The notes below the pieces were generated by a model. It was given only the letters and a program-made list of their open reading frames with translations, made no database searches and was not told the origin of the DNA. Shown in pieces: positions 25,695 through 29,807 of a stretch of 29,807 nt of DNA. Location: positions 1-29,807 of the IMG/VR virus record IMGVR_UViG_3300005731_000122. One strand, 5' to 3'. The stretch is from a virus. Within the stretch, counting starts at the first letter, position 1. The number at the start of each line of letters is the position of its first letter. Position numbers and translations under genes: made by a program.

Positions 25695-28115
25695 ATGGTA
25701 AATTGGCCCAGCAACCCTACTGACGGGGACGTACACACCGAAAACGGGCAGACGTGGGTTTGGCGTTCGCCGCCGAACGTCTGGGATATTGACGCTTCCG
25801 CTCAGGGGTATGTCCTGAGGAGCGGGGACACAATGACCGGTGGTCTGACAGTCGGTGATCCTGACGGCAATCCAACCCTGAACATCTACGCCAACTCGCA
25901 GATTGCAGTTGTCACAGGCGGCAACCCTGTCGACGGCATCAGTGACAGCTCAGGCTTTAGTGTTAGACGTGGGTCTGAGGGCAGCAATCCCAACCAGAAG
26001 ATCCAGATCACCTCTGATGCTTCTGGCAACTATATCCGCTCGCACGGTCTGAGTGCGACAACTGACAAGAACATGTTCGTTGATGTGCTGAGCTCAGACG
26101 GCTCGTCGCGGTTCGCGTTCTTGCGCAACGGGGAGGAAGTGGCGCGGGTAGATGCCAGAGGCGCAGGCACCACCAGTTCGTATTCAATCATCACGCTGGA
26201 AAAAGGCAACGCACGGTATCTGCAGTTGGGTGGCGCTGAAGAAATGACTGGGCAACTGGTCGTTAACAAATCTATTCAGTTCGACCCGAGCGATGCGGCG
26301 GCTTCGAGCCATCTTGCCCTTCTAAACCAGAACCTAGAAACCCCAGTGGTGGGTATCGGCGAGTTGGGGCCTGCGTTGTCCTTCGGAAAGATCTCCTCAG
26401 GCAGGCCTGCGAGTGCTATCTCCGCCATCCAAACTAGCGCCGACAACGATAGACTTGGGTTGGCGTTCTTTACACACGAAGCGTCGGCGACAGGGGACGA
26501 GCTCGTGCATCAGATGACACTGACGCATGACGGTCAGTTGTACCTTGGAGACTTCCAAGATGCCAACAACGCAGTGCAGACCATCAGTGGTGGTGATGCC
26601 AGATACATTCGCACAGACGGCGGCGAGACCCAAACCGTATCCAACCAGATAAATCTGACACGGAACAGCGCGGAAGCGATGTTGACTTGGGATCGTGGCG
26701 GTGAGTTCTGGTGGGGTACAGGGATGTTTTCTACAGGAGCCTACCTGCGGTTTTTGCGCTGGACGATGGTGGATGACGGCGATGGTCCGGAGCCTCAGTT
26801 TGTCGAGGCGGCTCGGATATATGAGCATGATTACGACATCAATAATGCTTTGGCCTCGGTTGGCAGGGCGATCCTCACGCGCGACAAAGCCGACACCAGA
26901 TATCTACAGTTGACCGGCGCTGAAAACATGACCGGCGAGCTGCGCCTAGAAGACGGACTGCGTGCTGGTGATGAGCTGGATCCAGATGATAACTGGCTAA
27001 CCAACCCGACGATCCTCGCGTCCGAGTTGGTTGTCGGCACGTATCTGTACTACACCATCGTGACAGCTGGCGACACAGCTTGGGTGGCCGCAGGGGCACC
27101 TGACAATGATGTGGGCACAACATTCTTGGCCACGTCAGTACCGTTCGCTACTGCGGGTCAGGGCACATGCCGCCGGACAGACATTGGCTGGGTTACGCGC
27201 AACTCCGAGGCGTCAATCATCAACGAGGGGACAGGCAGGGATGTTGCCCTTTGCGTGGCGAACAAAACCGAAGGGGGTGGTAACGGCTACTCGGTCAGCA
27301 TGACTGTTATTGCGAAGAACGACAAGGTGGCAACAGATCTCGGTTCTGAAAGCTACTGGCCGCGCGCTCAAGGCAATTACGGGGAAGCCATCCGTGCGGT
27401 TGATGATGCTGGCAACGTGACGTACGCAGAGATTGATGTCATCAACAACGCGAAGTCTGGCATCTCGACTGCAGGTGTCGGAAGCCCCAACCTCACCCGC
27501 GCCGACGACCTTGAGATTACTCAGCCGGAGAGTAGTATGTCCTACCCTCCGAACGACGATTACCCCTATCCATTCGGGGCGCGCAAACAGGGCACAGCTT
27601 ATGGCTTCTCCATCGCAGCTGGCGGTGATCACAAGGTCAACGACGTCCTGTATGACAGTGATGTCGGTGTTACGTTTGTCAACAATGGCGCGCGCTTCAA
27701 GACCGGCATCCTCTTCAAGAATGATGCTATCCGCGCGAAGACTGGACTGACATCTTGGGGAGAGGGGCAGCAAAGCCTTGCCATCACTATGTATGCGCAA
27801 CAGACACTCACATGGTTCAGATCGAGTGGCGGCGTAACCAATGGGGACGCCTCCGTCGGGATGAACTTTTCCTCAGGAGCTCTGCACTTGGGCTCCAGCC
27901 ATGGCGTGGATATCGACGCGAACGCTGGATCCGCCATTGCGTTCAAGCGCGAAGGTACGACCGTTGCCAGAATTGACGCAGGTGGGACTGCCGTGGTTGG
28001 CGGGGTCACCGTCATCACCAAGGAAAAAGGCGATGCATTGTATGCTCCGGCTGCTTTGGCGGACCTACTTGTGTCGAAGGGTGTTGTAACCCAGAGCGAA
28101 GTGGACGCGCTGTGA
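25695..28115 (+). CDS. Tail fibre protein with repeated RYLQLxG/MTG motifs
   Basis: The product is 806 residues with AGAGGAAG before ATG 25695. The N-terminus (MVNWPSNPTDGDVHTENGQT, then VWRSPPNVWDI and YVLRSGDTMTGGLTV) is a fibre-type attachment and repeat start. Related short repeats recur: ARYLQLGGAEEMTGQL, ARYIRTDGGETQT, TRYLQLTGAENMTGEL and ALYAPAA near the C-terminus. A domain with VGTYLYYTIVTAGDTAWVAA is also common in fibres. The final ~100 residues may be a trimerisation or tip region ending in a helical SKGVVTQSEVDAL. No intramolecular chaperone (peptidase S74) motif is evident. It is probably a receptor-binding fibre working with the collagen-like fibre. Confidence 0.82.
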   Translation: MVNWPSNPTDGDVHTENGQTWVWRSPPNVWDIDASAQGYVLRSGDTMTGGLTVGDPDGNPTLNIYANSQIAVVTGGNPVDGISDSSGFSVRRGSEGSNPNQKIQITSDASGNYIRSHGLSATTDKNMFVDVLSSDGSSRFAFLRNGEEVARVDARGAGTTSSYSIITLEKGNARYLQLGGAEEMTGQLVVNKSIQFDPSDAAASSHLALLNQNLETPVVGIGELGPALSFGKISSGRPASAISAIQTSADNDRLGLAFFTHEASATGDELVHQMTLTHDGQLYLGDFQDANNAVQTISGGDARYIRTDGGETQTVSNQINLTRNSAEAMLTWDRGGEFWWGTGMFSTGAYLRFLRWTMVDDGDGPEPQFVEAARIYEHDYDINNALASVGRAILTRDKADTRYLQLTGAENMTGELRLEDGLRAGDELDPDDNWLTNPTILASELVVGTYLYYTIVTAGDTAWVAAGAPDNDVGTTFLATSVPFATAGQGTCRRTDIGWVTRNSEASIINEGTGRDVALCVANKTEGGGNGYSVSMTVIAKNDKVATDLGSESYWPRAQGNYGEAIRAVDDAGNVTYAEIDVINNAKSGISTAGVGSPNLTRADDLEITQPESSMSYPPNDDYPYPFGARKQGTAYGFSIAAGGDHKVNDVLYDSDVGVTFVNNGARFKTGILFKNDAIRAKTGLTSWGEGQQSLAITMYAQQTLTWFRSSGGVTNGDASVGMNFSSGALHLGSSHGVDIDANAGSAIAFKREGTTVARIDAGGTAVVGGVTVITKEKGDALYAPAALADLLVSKGVVTQSEVDAL

Positions 28116-28166
28116 AGACACGGCGCGCAAAATCGATTAGACTGACGCCAACAGAGGAGACTTACC

Positions 28167-28409
28167 ATGGCGATTACTGAATGCCCCGTTGGGGTTTGGA
28201 CAGACATTCCCGCAGTCGGTGGGGACATGCTCCTCGAGGCTCGGGGCATCGGCTTCTATGTGGACACCACAGGCACCGCGCCTGAAAATCCAGCTGAAGG
28301 TTACGCGCTGGCGAGCAACCAAAGCATGGTCATTAAGGAGGGCCTGAGCGTGGCTGTGCAACCAGCACAGGACGTTAAGCCCGTCATCGCAGTGAGCAAC
28401 CCTGTCTGA
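28167..28409 (+). CDS. Small beta-rich protein in the fibre cluster
   Basis: The product is 80 residues with AGAGGAG shortly before ATG 28167. The sequence (MAITECPVGVWTDIPAVGGD, IGFYVDTTGTAPENPAEGYA, VAVQPAQDVKPVIAVSNPV) looks like one small beta-barrel. A 51-base gap with no obvious promoter or terminator precedes it. The stop overlaps the next fibre gene (TGATG), so it may be a fibre-associated clasp or attachment protein. No family is recognised. Confidence 0.72.
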   Translation: MAITECPVGVWTDIPAVGGDMLLEARGIGFYVDTTGTAPENPAEGYALASNQSMVIKEGLSVAVQPAQDVKPVIAVSNPV

Positions 28410-29807
28410 TGACCCGCCTTGTTGTTCCGAACACGCGCAACGCACAGCTCATGGCGACAACGGCTATCACCCCGTTTCGCCGGAGCATTGTCGCACCCCC
28501 TCTGTTCGATGATAGCTTCGATGACGCACTTCCTGACCGCTACGACTTCACGCGCGCGTCCGGCGCGTCGGTGGTTAACGCTGACGGGTCAATCACTCAG
28601 GTCGCCGCTGACGAACCTCGCACCGGACATCACGTCGCCGGTGTGAACGAGGGCATTTTGGTCGAGACAGAGGGCACGAACCTTGCGGCGAATAACCAAG
28701 GCACCATAGGCCGCAACAACAAAGATACTACGTTCGCAGAGAATGCAGTAGACAGCCCCATCGGTTCCGACACTGGTATCCTATGGACTGACGACGGTGA
28801 TATGGAAACTGGTACTGTATGGACGCAGTGGAACAACATCGCTACAGAGAACGACTGGTATACATGGTCAATCTACGTCAAAGCTGTCGAAGGCAGCACG
28901 TTGGAATATGCGCAACTGCGCATCGAAGGAAACACTGTCAGCACCACGACGTTCAAGTTCCGCTTGTCAGACATGACGCCGACTGTCACTTTTCCGTCAG
29001 ACGGTAGCGTCATTGGGCTGATCGAAGACACAGGTTACGACGGTTGGCACCGCGTGGCCATCTCACGGATACTGGACGCAGGAACAACAACTGACTTCCG
29101 CATCACGATGGCGACAGAGACCTCATCGACTGTTGAACGAGACGGTACGAAACACCTTTACATCGTCGGGGATCAGGTCGAGCGGAGTAAGTTCCCGACC
29201 AGCTTGATCCTGACGTCTGGCACAGAGGAAACGCGCGCCCAAGATGTTCTGACCATCGAACCAGCTGCGTTCCCGTTCCCAGAGGAAACAACTTCAAACG
29301 ACTATCCGCTATCCGAAGACTTCCACAACTCGCTCACGAAGGCGAATGTGACGACAGCACCAGATGTAACGACGGCCCCTGACGGTATGGTGACCGCAGA
29401 TAAGGTCGAAGAGACAGCGCAAAATGCTGGCTTCTGGTTGTCACGCGGGCGCGACTTTATCGCTGGCGAGCAATACTGCATGTCGGTGTACTGGAAGGCG
29501 GCTGAACGCAATCACGCCCAGCTTATCTTCACCAGCGCCCCCTTCCCAACCACCATCGTGGTTGGCTTCGAGCTGACCGGAAATGGTGCCGCTGTCTGGA
29601 ATGGTGAAGGAGAGAACGTCAGCTACGGGATCGAATCTGTTGGGGACGGATGGTATCGCTGCTGGCTGTCTGCACGGGCGCTGGATGACGGCACTGCAGC
29701 GCCCCAATTGCGCATCCAGCAGGCGTTGTCACCCTCTGCTGCTGGGTACGATGGGGTCGCGGGGTCAGGGCTTTACATCTGGGGCGGGCAAATTGAAATC
29801 AGAGACA
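28409..29807 (+). CDS. Tail fibre with duplicated carbohydrate-binding-like domains (3' partial)
   Basis: The frame opens at ATG 28409, overlapping the previous stop, and stays open to the window end (466 codons visible). The N-terminal part DFTRASGASVVNADGSITQV ... EGILVETEGTNLA is the familiar start of phage 'RAT/RTNLL'-type fibre proteins. Two related beta-sandwich units follow: YTWSIYVKAVEGSTLEYAQL with GWHRVAISRILDAGTTTDFR, and YCMSVYWKAAERNHAQLIF with GWYRCWLSARALDDGTAAPQ. The linker IVGDQVERSKFPTSLILTSG is the usual end of such a module. A role in glycan recognition is inferred. The C-terminus lies outside the window. Confidence 0.85.
   Translation, partial: MTRLVVPNTRNAQLMATTAITPFRRSIVAPPLFDDSFDDALPDRYDFTRASGASVVNADGSITQVAADEPRTGHHVAGVNEGILVETEGTNLAANNQGTIGRNNKDTTFAENAVDSPIGSDTGILWTDDGDMETGTVWTQWNNIATENDWYTWSIYVKAVEGSTLEYAQLRIEGNTVSTTTFKFRLSDMTPTVTFPSDGSVIGLIEDTGYDGWHRVAISRILDAGTTTDFRITMATETSSTVERDGTKHLYIVGDQVERSKFPTSLILTSGTEETRAQDVLTIEPAAFPFPEETTSNDYPLSEDFHNSLTKANVTTAPDVTTAPDGMVTADKVEETAQNAGFWLSRGRDFIAGEQYCMSVYWKAAERNHAQLIFTSAPFPTTIVVGFELTGNGAAVWNGEGENVSYGIESVGDGWYRCWLSARALDDGTAAPQLRIQQALSPSAAGYDGVAGSGLYIWGGQIEIRD

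Overview
The window is about 30 kb of the structural (late) module of a tailed bacteriophage or prophage. Every supported gene is on the + strand and they are packed head to tail, with many 1-4 base stop/start overlaps. The gene set is portal, terminase, scaffold-like protein, capsid, adaptor proteins and tail fibres, with no tape measure, sheath or baseplate genes and one giant protein that looks like a virion/ejection protein. That suggests a podovirus-like particle. The GC-rich codon use and marine-phage style polyvalent protein hint at an alphaproteobacterial (Rhodobacterales-type) host, but this is weak inference because the window has no host gene or tRNA.

Region 1 (1-10209) is one open frame of at least 3,402 codons that enters from the left edge. 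In order it carries a JAMM/JAB-like segment, a zeta-toxin-like P-loop kinase segment, a segment with the diagnostic motifs of a T7-type single-subunit RNA polymerase, a helical domain, a small alpha/beta domain with an FDTFLPKIY motif, and a long C-terminal part of the polyvalent-protein (LPD38-like) type. I read it as a candidate virion RNA polymerase/polyvalent protein, analogous to the N4 giant virion RNA polymerase. At the Gly/Ala/Ser-rich joints between these domains, four to five small open frames lie in the +1 frame. Each has a Shine-Dalgarno-like sequence or spacing, balanced amino-acid composition and codon-phase GC bias. These look like real overprinted or captured genes and are the most unusual feature here.

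Region 2 (10206-14263) holds DNA packaging: a terminase large subunit split into separate ATPase and nuclease genes, then a 785-residue portal. Region 3 (14274-18013) is head assembly: two small proteins, a GroES-like co-chaperonin, a scaffold-like protein, a conserved unknown, a decoration-like protein and the major capsid protein, closed by a rho-independent terminator at 18036-18067.

Region 4 (18154-20643), after a strong hairpin, encodes connector and tail-completion proteins. Region 5 (20636-29807) is the adhesion apparatus: a fibre with Ig-like repeats, a 1,284-residue collagen-like fibre with 235 Gly-X-Y triplets and three copies of a globular module, an 806-residue fibre, a small protein, and a fibre with duplicated carbohydrate-binding-like domains that runs off the right edge. 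There is no gene-free stretch over 300 bases.
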